NCBI GenBank assembly: GCA_949282195.1
Contig: CASDOW010000004.1
Span: forward strand, 25,714-89,713
Length of the DNA: 64,000 bases
DNA from: an uncultured bacterium
GTDB taxonomy: Bacteria > Cyanobacteriota > Vampirovibrionia > Gastranaerophilales > Gastranaerophilaceae
Direction: 5' to 3'
Part shown: piece by piece, positions 37,517-46,280 of the stretch
How the letters are laid out: each line of letters starts with the position of its first letter
Position numbering within the stretch: the stretch's first letter is position 1
The notes under the pieces: generated by a model
What the model was told of the DNA's origin: nothing
Seen by the model: the letters and a program-made list of their open reading frames with translations, nothing else
The model's database searches: none
Made by a program: the position numbers and the translations under genes

Positions 37517-38439
37517 TTTAACTCTCCCAAAATAAATGCTTCCGGAACAATTTTTTGAATTAAATCAGCATTATTTTTATCTGCGATAATACAAAACCCT
37601 ACTCCCATATTAAAAACTTTATAACATTCATTTATATCAACATATTTTTTAATAGCTTCAAAAATTTCTTGTTTTTCAATAGCTCCTAAATCAAGATTTA
37701 GCTCTAAATCATCTTTTATGACCCTCTTTAGATTGTTAAAAATGCCGCCGCCTGTAATATTTGCCATAGATTTTGCTAATTTTTTTTCGTTTATTTTTAG
37801 TGCTGTATCGTAGTATATTTTTGTAGGTTTCAAGGTTGAATTAAATAACTCTTTTGAGATTTTTTTATCCTGATAAAGTTTTCTAATTAAGCTAAAACCA
37901 TTGGAATGAACGCCAGAAGAAGGCAGTGCAAGGACAATATCCCCCTTTTTTGTATTATTTTTATCTAAAAAATCCTCTTTTTTATAGTATCCAACTAAAA
38001 ACCCCGCTATATCAAAATATTTTTCCTTAATTAAATCAGGCAACTCGGAAATTTCGCCGCCTAAAAGAGCGCAATTATATTTTAATAAAATAATTTTCAA
38101 GTTTTCAATTGTTTTTTGAACTATATCACCCTCTATTTTATTAACTGCGATATAATCCAAAAAAAACAAAGCCTTTGCGCCTAAAGTTGCTAAATCATTC
38201 AAATTCATTGCACATAAATCAGATGCAATTGTATAAGGGTCATTTTTTTCTATTAAAGGAATAATTTTAGAGCCTATGCCGTCTGTGCAAGAAATTAAAT
38301 TGTATCCTTTAAAAAGTTCGTTATTACAATAAATTCCTGCAAAATTTTTTAAATTATCCAAGTTAAATTTTGATGAAATATTTTTAATAATTTCATCAGC
38401 TTTATCAATATCTACGCCTGTATTTTTATAGTTATACAT
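37513..38439 (-). CDS. purM: Phosphoribosylformylglycinamidine cyclo-ligase (AIR synthetase)
   Basis: PurM closes the imidazole ring of FGAM to give AIR with ATP. 308 residues, somewhat shorter than the common 340. Motifs are the N-terminal YKNTGVDIDKADEII, ISCTDGIGSKI, ASDLCAMNLNDLATLGAKAL, ALLGGEISELPDL and LPSSGVHSNGFSLIRKL, with NITGGGIFNNLKRV in the C-terminal domain. It sits between purF and the purN-purD fusion, so the GAR-AIR enzymes are clustered. In animal GART the three activities are a single polypeptide. Confidence 0.95.
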   Translation of the reverse strand: MYNYKNTGVDIDKADEIIKNISSKFNLDNLKNFAGIYCNNELFKGYNLISCTDGIGSKIIPLIEKNDPYTIASDLCAMNLNDLATLGAKALFFLDYIAVNKIEGDIVQKTIENLKIILLKYNCALLGGEISELPDLIKEKYFDIAGFLVGYYKKEDFLDKNNTKKGDIVLALPSSGVHSNGFSLIRKLYQDKKISKELFNSTLKPTKIYYDTALKINEKKLAKSMANITGGGIFNNLKRVIKDDLELNLDLGAIEKQEIFEAIKKYVDINECYKVFNMGVGFCIIADKNNADLIQKIVPEAFILGELK

Positions 38440-38440
38440 A

Positions 38441-39748
38441 TCAATCTAAAAAACACTTATGACACCAGATATTTTTATCAAATATCTTTTCAAAATCAGA
38501 ATTTGAAATAAATCCGACAGACTCTATTCCAAGCTCTTGTTTTATATTATCAGCCGATTTTAAATTATATGCAAGAAGTTCATTTTTGTTTGGAATATCA
38601 ACCCCCCAAAAACAAGAATTGACTATCATAGGAGAAGTTAAACGAAGATGAATTTCTTTTGGTTTTTTTTGTTTAATTAATTCAATAATATTTTTTGAAG
38701 TTATTCCTCTAACTATTGAGTCATCAACAAGAATGATTTTTTTGTCTTTTATTCTGTCATCAACAATATATTTTTTCTTTGAAAGATCTTCTCTTTTTTC
38801 TTTATTTTCAATAAAAGTTCTTAAGATATTTTTCCTGTTTTTAATTAAAAGCTTTAGTTCAATTTTACTTTCTAAACTATATCCATAAGCGCCCCAATAT
38901 CCGCTATTCATTATTGGAACTACAAAATCCGCTTTTATATCATCTTTTTTAGCTAATAACTTGCCAAGCTTTATTCTTTCATTTTTGGCATTAACACTAA
39001 AAATGTTTGATTTTGGGTTTGCAAAATAAACCGCCTCAAAAACGCACTGCTGAGTTTTTTTAGGCTTTTCATCAATTAATTTATAACCTTCTTTTGATAT
39101 TTCAATAGCTGATTTTGCACTCAATTCAAACTTTTTTATAAAAGGCTTATCAATAACACAATCTTCGCTTGCTATGATGTAATCTTCATTAGTTTCAATA
39201 AAAATCAAAGGACGATATGAATTTATATCTTTAAAAGCAAAAATTCTATTTTTCACTAAAATTAAAATACAATAAGCGCTATCTTTAAAATCTGTTGATA
39301 AAATTTCATTTATTTCTTCTTTTGACCAAAATTCAGGCTCTTTTTTTAATTTATAAAAAAGCCATTTTAAAACTACCTCGCTATCAGAATTTCCCTCAAA
39401 AGAAAAACCTTCTTTTAATAAAATTTCTCTATAATAATCAATATTATATATTGTTCCATTGTGGCATAATGCCGTATTTTTATATAAAATCGGCTGAAGA
39501 TTTTCTTTTTTTAAATCTCCTATAGTTGAATATCTTGTATGAGCTATTGCAAAAGATGATTTATAATTAATATCAGCCAAGGCTTCTTTTATATAGCCTT
39601 TATTTTTAATGACTTTAAGCTCATTATCTTTAAAAAAGCAAATGCCTGCTCCGTCTTGCCCTCTGTGTTGAAGTTTTAATAATGAAGCAATTATTTTTTT
39701 GATAACATCGTTATTGTTTTTTGAAATATAGCCTACAATTCCGCACAT
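38441..39748 (-). CDS. purF: Amidophosphoribosyltransferase
   Basis: Commits PRPP to purine synthesis using glutamine. The Ntn-hydrolase glutaminase domain begins at Met-Cys2 (MCGIVGYIS), so the nucleophile is exposed after Met removal and there is no propeptide. LLKLQHRGQDGAGI and IAHTRYSTIG follow. The type I PRTase domain has KKIILVDDSIVRGITSKN (PRPP loop). 435 residues is a little below the usual 460-500. The sequence before the PRPP loop (MNSGYWGAYGYSLES) is unusual for the family, which normally has a PDSG-like loop. Its stop abuts purM by one base. Confidence 0.94.
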   Translation of the reverse strand: MCGIVGYISKNNNDVIKKIIASLLKLQHRGQDGAGICFFKDNELKVIKNKGYIKEALADINYKSSFAIAHTRYSTIGDLKKENLQPILYKNTALCHNGTIYNIDYYREILLKEGFSFEGNSDSEVVLKWLFYKLKKEPEFWSKEEINEILSTDFKDSAYCILILVKNRIFAFKDINSYRPLIFIETNEDYIIASEDCVIDKPFIKKFELSAKSAIEISKEGYKLIDEKPKKTQQCVFEAVYFANPKSNIFSVNAKNERIKLGKLLAKKDDIKADFVVPIMNSGYWGAYGYSLESKIELKLLIKNRKNILRTFIENKEKREDLSKKKYIVDDRIKDKKIILVDDSIVRGITSKNIIELIKQKKPKEIHLRLTSPMIVNSCFWGVDIPNKNELLAYNLKSADNIKQELGIESVGFISNSDFEKIFDKNIWCHKCFLD

Positions 39749-41730
39749 TATTTCATCTTTTCAATTAGTTTATTAAAATAGATATTCTTTATTTTTTCTT
39801 TTTCAAATTCAATATCATCAAAAATTATTTTATCATCAATAACTTCTCCAACTAAAATCATGTTTTCAAGTTTTTTATCGGCTATTAAAATATAATCTTT
39901 TTGATATTGCTCAAAATAGTTTTGATAGTTTATCCTAAAACCTAAGTTATAGAACAATGTTTCTTTTAATAAGCTTCCAATTAGCCCGAATTGCCCAATT
40001 GAAATGACTTTTTTAACCTTTTTATTTTCCAATAAATTAAATATTATTTCTTTTGATTTAATTTCATCTTCGTTTTTTAAAATATATATTTTATCATTTT
40101 TATCTATTTTTGATTTTATTATTCTATTTTTATTTTCACACACCCCAATACACCCTAAAGTTACAGCAGGCGGGATTTTTTCATTTTTTATTTCATTATA
40201 AAAAGATACATTTCCTGAAACAATCGGAATTTTATACAAAAAAGAAAGCCTTTTTAATTCATCAATTGAATTTCTAAAATCGCTCTGCACTGTTAAATTT
40301 TCAGGATTTGCAAAATTAAGACAGTTTGTTATTCCCTTTAATTCAAACCCATATGAAATTAGTTTTCTATATGAAGACATAAAGGTGTTATATACTGCCT
40401 TTTTAGGGTTCATATCAAAAGTTGTTTGATTTAATAAACCAATAAAAGACTCTGTTTCCTTTAAATATAAAATGCCGATTGAATTTTCTTTTTGAGAAAA
40501 AGAGGTTCTTCCTTGCACTTCTTGGTCAAATTGAGAATAGATAAATTCTTTTGATGAAAAATTATCATCATTTATCATATCTTTAAATAAATCAAAATTA
40601 CTTTTATTTATTTTTATTTGAGTATTTTTTATTTCTTTTTTTTCTAAATCAAACAAATACGGTTCACACAAAACCCCTAAGTCCAATGTACACAACTGTT
40701 TATCGTTATAATAAATTTCATAAGTATTGCCTTTTTTTGTTTTTCCGATAATCGAATAATCAAGTTCATATTTTTTTGCAATTTTATCAAATTTTTCTAT
40801 GGCACAGGCTGAATTTTCAATTGTAAAAGCCATTCTCTCTTGGCTTTCAGAAAGCATAATTTCCTCAGGCTTAATAGAGTCAATTTGTGTATGGACTTTT
40901 TCTAAATGTAATTCAACAGCGCATTTTCCCTTGTATGCCATCTCTGAAGTGGAAGATAATATTCCGCTTGCCCCTAAATCTTGACAGGCTGTTATTTCTT
41001 TTAATTTATTTATTTCAAGAACTGCGTCAATCAATCTTTTTTTAGTATAAGGATCGCCAATTTGAACACTTTGTCTATTAGAATTTTCATCTAAAACGCC
41101 TGATGCAAAACTTGCACCGTTTAAACCGTCCACCCCTGTTTTAGAGCCTAAAAGAACAATTAAATTATCCTCTTTAGCGCTTGAGAGTTTTATATCTTCT
41201 TCTTTAATTATTCCAAGAGCCAAAACATTAACAATAGGAAGATTATTAAATCTTTTATCAAAAATTGTTTCGCCTGTTATTGTAGGAACTCCGATTGAAT
41301 TACCATAATCAGATATTCCTCTTGTTATTTCATCAATATAGTATTTTGTTTTTAGTTCATCCAATGAGCCGAATTTTAGGGAATTAGATAGGGCTATTGG
41401 TTTAGCTCCAAGAGATAAAATATCCCTAACAATTCCGCCTATTCCTGTCATTGAGCCTTGATAAGGTTCTATTGCACAAGGATGATTATGAGATTCCATT
41501 TTAAAAAATATGCAATAATCCTTTAATCTGATACAGCCTGAGTTTTCATTTTCATAGTTATTTTCTTTATAAAAATCATTTATGTATTTTTTTGAATGCA
41601 TATAACCGCAATGCTCCGAATGCATTGCAGAAAAAAGATATATTTCAAAATCGTTTGGTTCTCTTTTTAATTTTTCAACTATTTTTTGGTATAAAAAATC
41701 ACTTATATTTAGTTTTTGATATAATTTCAT
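39748..41730 (-). CDS. purL: Phosphoribosylformylglycinamidine synthase, large subunit
   Basis: ATP-dependent FGAM synthase, small-type PurL that works with PurQ and PurS. 660 residues against the usual 720-750. Blocks are FSAMHSEHCGYMHSKKY, MESHNHPCAIEPYQGS, TGIGGIVRDILSLGAKPIA, ITACQDLGASGILSSTSEM and MLSESQERMAF, then a diverged second half with TNCLNFANPEN and VSGNVSFYNE. The shorter C-terminal half accounts for the reduced size. It overlaps purQ by 4 nt and purF by 1 nt, consistent with coupled translation of the complex. Confidence 0.95.
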   Translation of the reverse strand: MKLYQKLNISDFLYQKIVEKLKREPNDFEIYLFSAMHSEHCGYMHSKKYINDFYKENNYENENSGCIRLKDYCIFFKMESHNHPCAIEPYQGSMTGIGGIVRDILSLGAKPIALSNSLKFGSLDELKTKYYIDEITRGISDYGNSIGVPTITGETIFDKRFNNLPIVNVLALGIIKEEDIKLSSAKEDNLIVLLGSKTGVDGLNGASFASGVLDENSNRQSVQIGDPYTKKRLIDAVLEINKLKEITACQDLGASGILSSTSEMAYKGKCAVELHLEKVHTQIDSIKPEEIMLSESQERMAFTIENSACAIEKFDKIAKKYELDYSIIGKTKKGNTYEIYYNDKQLCTLDLGVLCEPYLFDLEKKEIKNTQIKINKSNFDLFKDMINDDNFSSKEFIYSQFDQEVQGRTSFSQKENSIGILYLKETESFIGLLNQTTFDMNPKKAVYNTFMSSYRKLISYGFELKGITNCLNFANPENLTVQSDFRNSIDELKRLSFLYKIPIVSGNVSFYNEIKNEKIPPAVTLGCIGVCENKNRIIKSKIDKNDKIYILKNEDEIKSKEIIFNLLENKKVKKVISIGQFGLIGSLLKETLFYNLGFRINYQNYFEQYQKDYILIADKKLENMILVGEVIDDKIIFDDIEFEKEKIKNIYFNKLIEKMK

Positions 41731-42341
41731 CTTAATTCTTCTTTTATAAAATCAAAAATAATTTTACCATTTTCACATTTAAAAGGTGTAATATAATTTC
41801 TTTCAGGGTGAGGCATAAGCCCCAAAATTTTATTTTTTCTGTCATAAAGCCCTGCTATATCATAATAAGAACCGTTTGGATTATTTTGATATTTTATTAA
41901 ATCATAATCTTTTAATTTGTTAATATCATCAATATAGTATCTGCCTTGATGATGAGCAATTGGAAGCTTAAAAATCTTGTCTTTAAAAATCAAATCAACA
42001 TCTTTTGATATAAACTTTTGATTTTCATTTTCCAATAATGCACCATATAAAATATTTGCTTCGCAAAGTATCTGAAAACCGTTACAAACCCCTAATATAA
42101 AAGAGTTTCTTTGTTTTATTTTTTCTTTTATTGCACTAATCACAGGGCTGAATTTTGCAATTCGTCCGCAAGAAACGTAATCCCCCCAGCTAAACCCCCC
42201 AGGAAGAACAATCAGCTTATAATCGTCTAAATTTGTTTCGTTTTGATTGATGATATCAACGCTGAACCCCGATTTTAAAAGAGAATCTTTAGTTTCATCG
42301 ACGCAATTTGACCCTAAAAAATTTATCACACAAGCTTTCAT
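41727..42341 (-). CDS. purQ: Phosphoribosylformylglycinamidine synthase, glutaminase subunit
   Basis: Class I glutamine amidotransferase that feeds ammonia to PurL. 204 residues. LIVLPGGFSWGDYVSCGRIA is the oxyanion region, Cys86 lies in the nucleophile elbow LGVCNGFQILCE, and the distal His-x-Glu is in GLMPHPERNYI. The HHQGRYY segment near residue 130 is PurQ-typical. It shares one base with purS and overlaps purL by 4 nt. Confidence 0.96.
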   Translation of the reverse strand: MKACVINFLGSNCVDETKDSLLKSGFSVDIINQNETNLDDYKLIVLPGGFSWGDYVSCGRIAKFSPVISAIKEKIKQRNSFILGVCNGFQILCEANILYGALLENENQKFISKDVDLIFKDKIFKLPIAHHQGRYYIDDINKLKDYDLIKYQNNPNGSYYDIAGLYDRKNKILGLMPHPERNYITPFKCENGKIIFDFIKEELR

Positions 42342-42598
42342 TAAACTTCCTTAACGCTAACTATTTCAAAAGTTTCAACCAATGGATTAGTTAAAATTTC
42401 TTTTGAAATTCTTTTGATTTTTTTATCTGCCTCAAATTTATTTTCATCAAAAATTTTTATTTCATAAAATTTACCTGTATTCACTTTTAAATTTGATGAA
42501 ATTAAAAGCCTTCGGGCAATATTTTCAACTACTTCGCCTTGAGGATTTTTAATTTCTTCTTTTAATTTTGTAATTATTTTATAAACAAATATTTTCAT
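42341..42598 (-). CDS. purS: Phosphoribosylformylglycinamidine synthase subunit PurS
   Basis: 85-residue subunit that bridges PurQ and PurL and is needed for ammonia channelling. The pattern is typical of PurS: FVYKIITKLKEEIKNPQGE, followed by a GKFYEIKIF strand and ILTNPLVETFEIVSV at the end. It is the first gene of the operon purS-purQ-purL-purF-purM-purND. No good Shine-Dalgarno is visible before the ATG. The operon lacks purC, purB, purE/K and purH, which must lie elsewhere if the pathway is complete. Confidence 0.93.
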   Translation of the reverse strand: MKIFVYKIITKLKEEIKNPQGEVVENIARRLLISSNLKVNTGKFYEIKIFDENKFEADKKIKRISKEILTNPLVETFEIVSVKEV

Positions 42599-42692
42599 AC
42601 ATTATGTAATATCACAAAATGTAAAGCTCATAAAGCAAAATTAAATATTTATGCAATAATATTTAAAGTAGTATTATATTGGAAGTTTACAT
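42599..42692. promoter_or_regulatory. Divergent purS/msbA intergenic region
   Basis: 94 bp shared by the purine operon (minus) and the exporter gene (plus). It contains an inverted repeat, AAATATT-N8-AATATTT around 42645-42666, an imperfect dyad ACATT...AATGT near the purS start, and TATTAT ahead of the msbA ribosome-binding site (GGAAG). One of these may be an operator or -10 element. I saw no purine riboswitch fold. The AT-richness makes chance dyads likely. Confidence 0.3.
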
Positions 42693-44504
42693 ATGAAATT
42701 AAGTGAAATTCAAACAAATAATGCCTTTGATTATAAATATTTATTAAATAGAATGTTCCCCTATATCAAGCCTTTAATGTTCAGAATTTTTCTGACATTT
42801 ATTTTTGCTGTTCCCCTAGGTCTTTTGGACGGCGCTACAGCATTTGTTTTAAAACCATATATCGATGTTGTAGTTAACGGTGACACTTTAACATATTTTG
42901 GTTACACCCTAACAAGAGATATTTTATCTGTTATTATTCCTCCGGGGATTGTTGTTTTTGCAGGAGCTCAAGGGCTTTTAAGATATTTAAACACATATCT
43001 TTCCGACTGGATTAGTATAACAATAGCCAATAATGTCAAAATTGATTTATTTAAAAAATTAGTTTTCTTAGATTCAAAATTTTACGATGAAAATTCTTCA
43101 GGGCTTGTTATTTCAAGATTTTTATCTGACCCTGACATGGCAAGCAGACAATTAATCAATAGCATTAAAACATTAATTACCTCTTTTACGAGTGCATTAG
43201 GATTAATTTTTGTTTTACTTTACAATTCATGGGAATTAGCTATTGTAGGCGTAGTTGTTTTAGTTTGCGCATTTTTACCAATGACATTTTTAAGAAAGAA
43301 AATTAAAGAAGTTTCAAACAAAGGAACTGTTGTTGGCGGCAATATTACAACCGCATTTAATGAAACATACAAAGGCAATAAAGTTATTTCAGGCTATAAT
43401 TTGCAAGATGATGAATATAAAAAAGTGAAATCATTAATCAGAGAAACTTTCACCTTACAAATGTCCCTAACAAAAAGAACAGGCTGGCTTTCACCGATTA
43501 TGTATATTATTGCAAGTATTGGTATAGCTTTTGTAATGTTAGTTGGAAATCAATTAATTATAAACGGAAGATTAACCACCGGAAGCTTTGCAAGCTTTAT
43601 AACTTCACTTTTGCTTTTATACAAACCAATCAAAACTCTTGGACAAGATTTAACAAGTATTCAGGGTATTTTTGTTGCAATAAACAGAGTTTTTGAATTG
43701 TTTGATTTTCAATCAAGAATTGAAGACAAAGGACAAAAAGAGCTTAAAAATGCGCCTTCGGTTGTAGAATTTAAAAATGTTTCTTTTTCATATGATAACG
43801 AAAAAGAAGTTCTGCGCAATATTTCTTTTAAAGCTGAACATGGTCAAACAATAGCAATAGTAGGCAATTCGGGCGGCGGAAAATCCACTATAGTAAATTT
43901 ATTACCCAGATTTTATGATGTTACAAAAGGAAATATCCTTTTTGACGGCATCGACATAAGAGATTTTAAATTAACTTCTTTAAGAAATTCAATTTCTCAA
44001 GTTTTTCAAGATAATTTCTTATTTTCAGGCACAATAAGAGATAACATCCTTTTAGGCAAAAAAGATGCAACTCAAGAAGAAATTGATTTTGTAGTTAAAG
44101 CCTCACACTTAGATGAATTTATTATAACATTAGAAAAAGGGCTTGATAGCGTAATCGGCGAAAATGGAACATCATTATCAGGCGGTCAGCGCCAAAGAGT
44201 TGCAATCGCAAGAGCAATGATAAAAAATGCTCCTATCGTTGTTTTAGATGAAGCAACATCAGCCCTGGATAATAAATCAGAAAAAATTGTTCAAAAGGCG
44301 CTTGATAACTTAATGAAAGATAGAACTGTTTTTGTTATTGCACACAGATTATCGACTATTTTTAATGCCGATAAAATATTGGTTATAGATAACGGCTCTA
44401 TAGTTGAGGAAGGAACACACGAAGAACTTTTAAATATTCCAGACGGAAAATATAAAAGTTTATATAACATGCAATTCAAAAAACAAGAAACAATTAATAT
44501 ATAA
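42693..44504 (+). CDS. MsbA-like ABC exporter (half-transporter)
   Basis: Homodimeric type IV ABC exporter of 603 residues. A six-TM domain fills about 1-340. The nucleotide-binding domain has Walker A GNSGGGKST (about 394), a Q-loop in ISQVFQDNF, signature LSGGQRQRVAIARAM, Walker B IVVLDEATSALD and the H-loop VIAHRLSTI. It is similar to lipid A or polysaccharide flippases of the MsbA type, including cyanobacterial members. The substrate is unknown. GGAAG precedes the ATG. tRNA-Val follows downstream with its own promoter. Confidence 0.9.
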   Translation: MKLSEIQTNNAFDYKYLLNRMFPYIKPLMFRIFLTFIFAVPLGLLDGATAFVLKPYIDVVVNGDTLTYFGYTLTRDILSVIIPPGIVVFAGAQGLLRYLNTYLSDWISITIANNVKIDLFKKLVFLDSKFYDENSSGLVISRFLSDPDMASRQLINSIKTLITSFTSALGLIFVLLYNSWELAIVGVVVLVCAFLPMTFLRKKIKEVSNKGTVVGGNITTAFNETYKGNKVISGYNLQDDEYKKVKSLIRETFTLQMSLTKRTGWLSPIMYIIASIGIAFVMLVGNQLIINGRLTTGSFASFITSLLLLYKPIKTLGQDLTSIQGIFVAINRVFELFDFQSRIEDKGQKELKNAPSVVEFKNVSFSYDNEKEVLRNISFKAEHGQTIAIVGNSGGGKSTIVNLLPRFYDVTKGNILFDGIDIRDFKLTSLRNSISQVFQDNFLFSGTIRDNILLGKKDATQEEIDFVVKASHLDEFIITLEKGLDSVIGENGTSLSGGQRQRVAIARAMIKNAPIVVLDEATSALDNKSEKIVQKALDNLMKDRTVFVIAHRLSTIFNADKILVIDNGSIVEEGTHEELLNIPDGKYKSLYNMQFKKQETINI

Positions 44505-44512
44505 AAAATTGC

Positions 44513-44540
44513 TTGACAATTATTATTGATATATTATCAT
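44513..44540 (+). promoter_or_regulatory. Sigma-70-type promoter of tRNA-Val
   Basis: TTGACA at 44513-44518 and TATCAT at 44535-44540 with a 16-bp spacer, about 13 bp before the first base of the tRNA. The consensus -35 and suitable distance make this the best promoter in the window. Confidence 0.75.
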
Positions 44541-44553
44541 AATAATTGCGAAA

Positions 44554-44629
44554 GGGCGTTTAGCTCAGTTGGTAGAGCGCCTCCCTTACAAGGAGGATGT
44601 CGGGAGTTCGAGCCTCTCAACGCCCACCA
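44554..44629 (+). tRNA. tRNA-Val (anticodon TAC)
   Basis: A complete 76-base cloverleaf. The acceptor stem GGGCGTT pairs with AACGCCC. The D arm is GCTC/GAGC, the anticodon stem CCTCC/GGAGG encloses loop CTTACAA (anticodon TAC), and the T arm GGGAG/CTCTC encloses TTCGAGC with one G-T pair. The CCA end is encoded. A consensus promoter lies upstream and an intrinsic terminator right after it. The last 13 bases and 10 bases beyond are repeated 221 bp downstream. Confidence 0.97.
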
Positions 44630-44639
44630 TTAAAAGACT
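44617..44639 (+). repeat. 23-bp direct repeat, copy 1 (tRNA-Val 3' end)
   Basis: The last 13 bases of the tRNA including CCA plus the next 10 bases. An identical 23-bp copy occurs at 44838-44860. Duplication of a tRNA 3' end is the usual trace of site-specific integration. Confidence 0.9.
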
Positions 44640-44659
44640 TCTTTGGAAGTCTTTTTTTT
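44633..44659 (+). terminator. Intrinsic terminator of tRNA-Val
   Basis: AAAGACTTC (44633-44641) pairs with GAAGTCTTT (44646-44654) around a TTTG loop. A T-tract running to 44659 follows. Confidence 0.88.
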
Positions 44660-44837
44660 ATTGCGTTTTAGTACGGTATCCGCACTTGGCACGAGCTCAA
44701 CGCTCCCGCCTTCGCGCTTCACACACTTTTGCCTAAAACTTCGTTCATCAAGTTCACCCTATGAACTATGATTTACTCGTTTTAGGTTCTGCGCACACTT
44801 TACTTGTACGGCTCATTCTTCGCCTACAATTGAAGCG
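44660..44837. other. GC-richer non-coding segment between the two tRNA-end repeats
   Basis: About 175 bp with roughly 47% GC by hand count, against about 28% around it. It has no plausible gene. Dyads are CCTAAAAC (44732-44739) with GTTTTAGG (44779-44786), enclosing GTTCAT (44743) with ATGAAC (44761), and GAGC/GCTC at 44693-44705. GTACGG occurs at 44671 and 44806. It is bounded by the 23-bp direct repeats. It may be a structured RNA, an interspersed repeat or the remnant of an inserted element; the sequence alone does not decide. Confidence 0.55.
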
Positions 44838-44860
44838 TCAACGCCCACCATTAAAAGACT
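44838..44860 (+). repeat. 23-bp direct repeat, copy 2 (tRNA 3'-end duplicate inside hsdS)
   Basis: Perfect copy of 44617-44639. On the opposite strand it provides the last codons and stop of the specificity gene (SFNGGR then TGA). It is therefore a possible att-type junction of the restriction-modification module. Confidence 0.88.
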
Positions 44861-46280
44861 CAACGCCTATATTTAGCAATTCTTGATTAATCCAATTTGT
44901 TGCAATATCTTCATCTTGCTCTATTGCAATTTCAACTCCTCTTTTTGCTATTTCTAAAAGTTGCTTAGATTGACATTTTAATTTATACATTTCTTGTATA
45001 TTTTCTTTAATTTGAACTTGTATATTACTATTTATTTTTGGTAATAGAATGTTTTCAAATTCATCCTTATTTATTGCAGTCAAAATAGTTCCGCTACAAC
45101 CTCTTTTTAATTGCATTTGTATAAATTCGGATTTCATTAAACAAAATAATGTTTCTGGATTTATAAAATTTGAATTTATAACATAGAAACCCGTTGAACA
45201 AAGTGAATTATTATTATCATTTGTTATTAAAGCAATACTATTTAATGAACCTTCAATTGATGAAACCACCACATCACCAGTTGAAACAATTCTTCTGGCT
45301 CTAGTTGGCAAATTTTCACCAAAATCTACTGTGCAATTATTAATTTCTCCATTTTTTGCAATATTTGCTAATTCAATATATTTATATTCTTCCCTAGGTT
45401 CAGGTATAAAATTAACGTCTTTTATTTTTACTATATTTTTTAATTTATCATATCCATTAGAATAATTTTTTATTAATTTAATAATTTCATCATATTTAGG
45501 TTGGAAATATTCTGCGTCAAGACGATTTGCGTCTTTAACATCAGAATAATTTTTCACAGACCACGATTTAAGCCCTAGAGCGCTATTTTCAATATTTATT
45601 TCTTTTAATAAACGCTTTTCAGAATTTTTATACATAAATTCCGCATTCTGTATAATTTGAGATTTTAACTTAATTATTTTCTCAATTAATGTATAAAAAT
45701 TACTACCATATTCAGGGACAGGAATTTTTCTAATTCTTGACATAGCGACTGTTGGTTGTGCAGATAAAGTTTTTTCTTTATCTAAAAGCAATTGCCCATA
45801 TTTAGAATTCAAAAATGTTGACAAATAATATGATTTTGTATGATTTTTTCTAGGCCTAATAAGACATATGTTAGGTCCTAATTGATAATCATAATTTTGC
45901 AAAGTTAGTGCACGTCTATATTCTCCTGTGTACGATAAAATAACATCATCAGGAATTAACTTAGATCTCTTTAAAAAAATATCCGCAATATTTTTATCAA
46001 TTGTTATAAATTCTTGAATATTTAACTCTTCATTTTGTATATTTTTACTAGTTAAGGCAATATAATAATTTTTAGAATTCATATTTTCTAACGTAAAAAA
46101 CTTGGTGTATTCAAAGCCAGCTAATTTTGTTACTACAAAATCATCTTCTATCAAAAAAAATCTTCTTTTTTTTATTTGAGCTAAAATTTTTAAAGCTGAA
46201 GGATTAAAATAATCTGCATCAAATCTAAATATTTCATTATCTATTCTCACATCTTTTACATTTACTATTGAATACTTCAT
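44838..46280 (-). CDS. Type I-like restriction-modification specificity subunit (HsdS)
   Basis: 480 residues, two target-recognition domains in tandem as in HsdS. The first half has LSAQPTVAMSRIRKIPVPE ending the first TRD. The second has DAEYFQPKYDEIIKLI, DVVVSSIEGSLNSIAL and GCSGTILTAINKDEFENILL. Helical spacers follow each half (QIIQNAEFMYKNSEKRLLKE; IQVQIKENIQEMYKLK). It determines the DNA site recognised by the partner methylase. Its stop and last residues (VESFNGGR) are encoded within the duplicated tRNA 3' end. Its start shares one base with the stop of the upstream methylase gene. Confidence 0.88.
   Translation of the reverse strand: MKYSIVNVKDVRIDNEIFRFDADYFNPSALKILAQIKKRRFFLIEDDFVVTKLAGFEYTKFFTLENMNSKNYYIALTSKNIQNEELNIQEFITIDKNIADIFLKRSKLIPDDVILSYTGEYRRALTLQNYDYQLGPNICLIRPRKNHTKSYYLSTFLNSKYGQLLLDKEKTLSAQPTVAMSRIRKIPVPEYGSNFYTLIEKIIKLKSQIIQNAEFMYKNSEKRLLKEINIENSALGLKSWSVKNYSDVKDANRLDAEYFQPKYDEIIKLIKNYSNGYDKLKNIVKIKDVNFIPEPREEYKYIELANIAKNGEINNCTVDFGENLPTRARRIVSTGDVVVSSIEGSLNSIALITNDNNNSLCSTGFYVINSNFINPETLFCLMKSEFIQMQLKRGCSGTILTAINKDEFENILLPKINSNIQVQIKENIQEMYKLKCQSKQLLEIAKRGVEIAIEQDEDIATNWINQELLNIGVESFNGGR

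Noticed and set aside
42599..42692. Purine riboswitch upstream of purS
   Set aside because: Too short and no G-box/three-way junction core can be drawn; only AT-rich dyads are seen.
44660..44837. A small gene in the GC-rich segment
   Set aside because: The longest minus-strand frame has no start with a ribosome-binding site and runs into the tRNA terminator; it does not look protein-coding.
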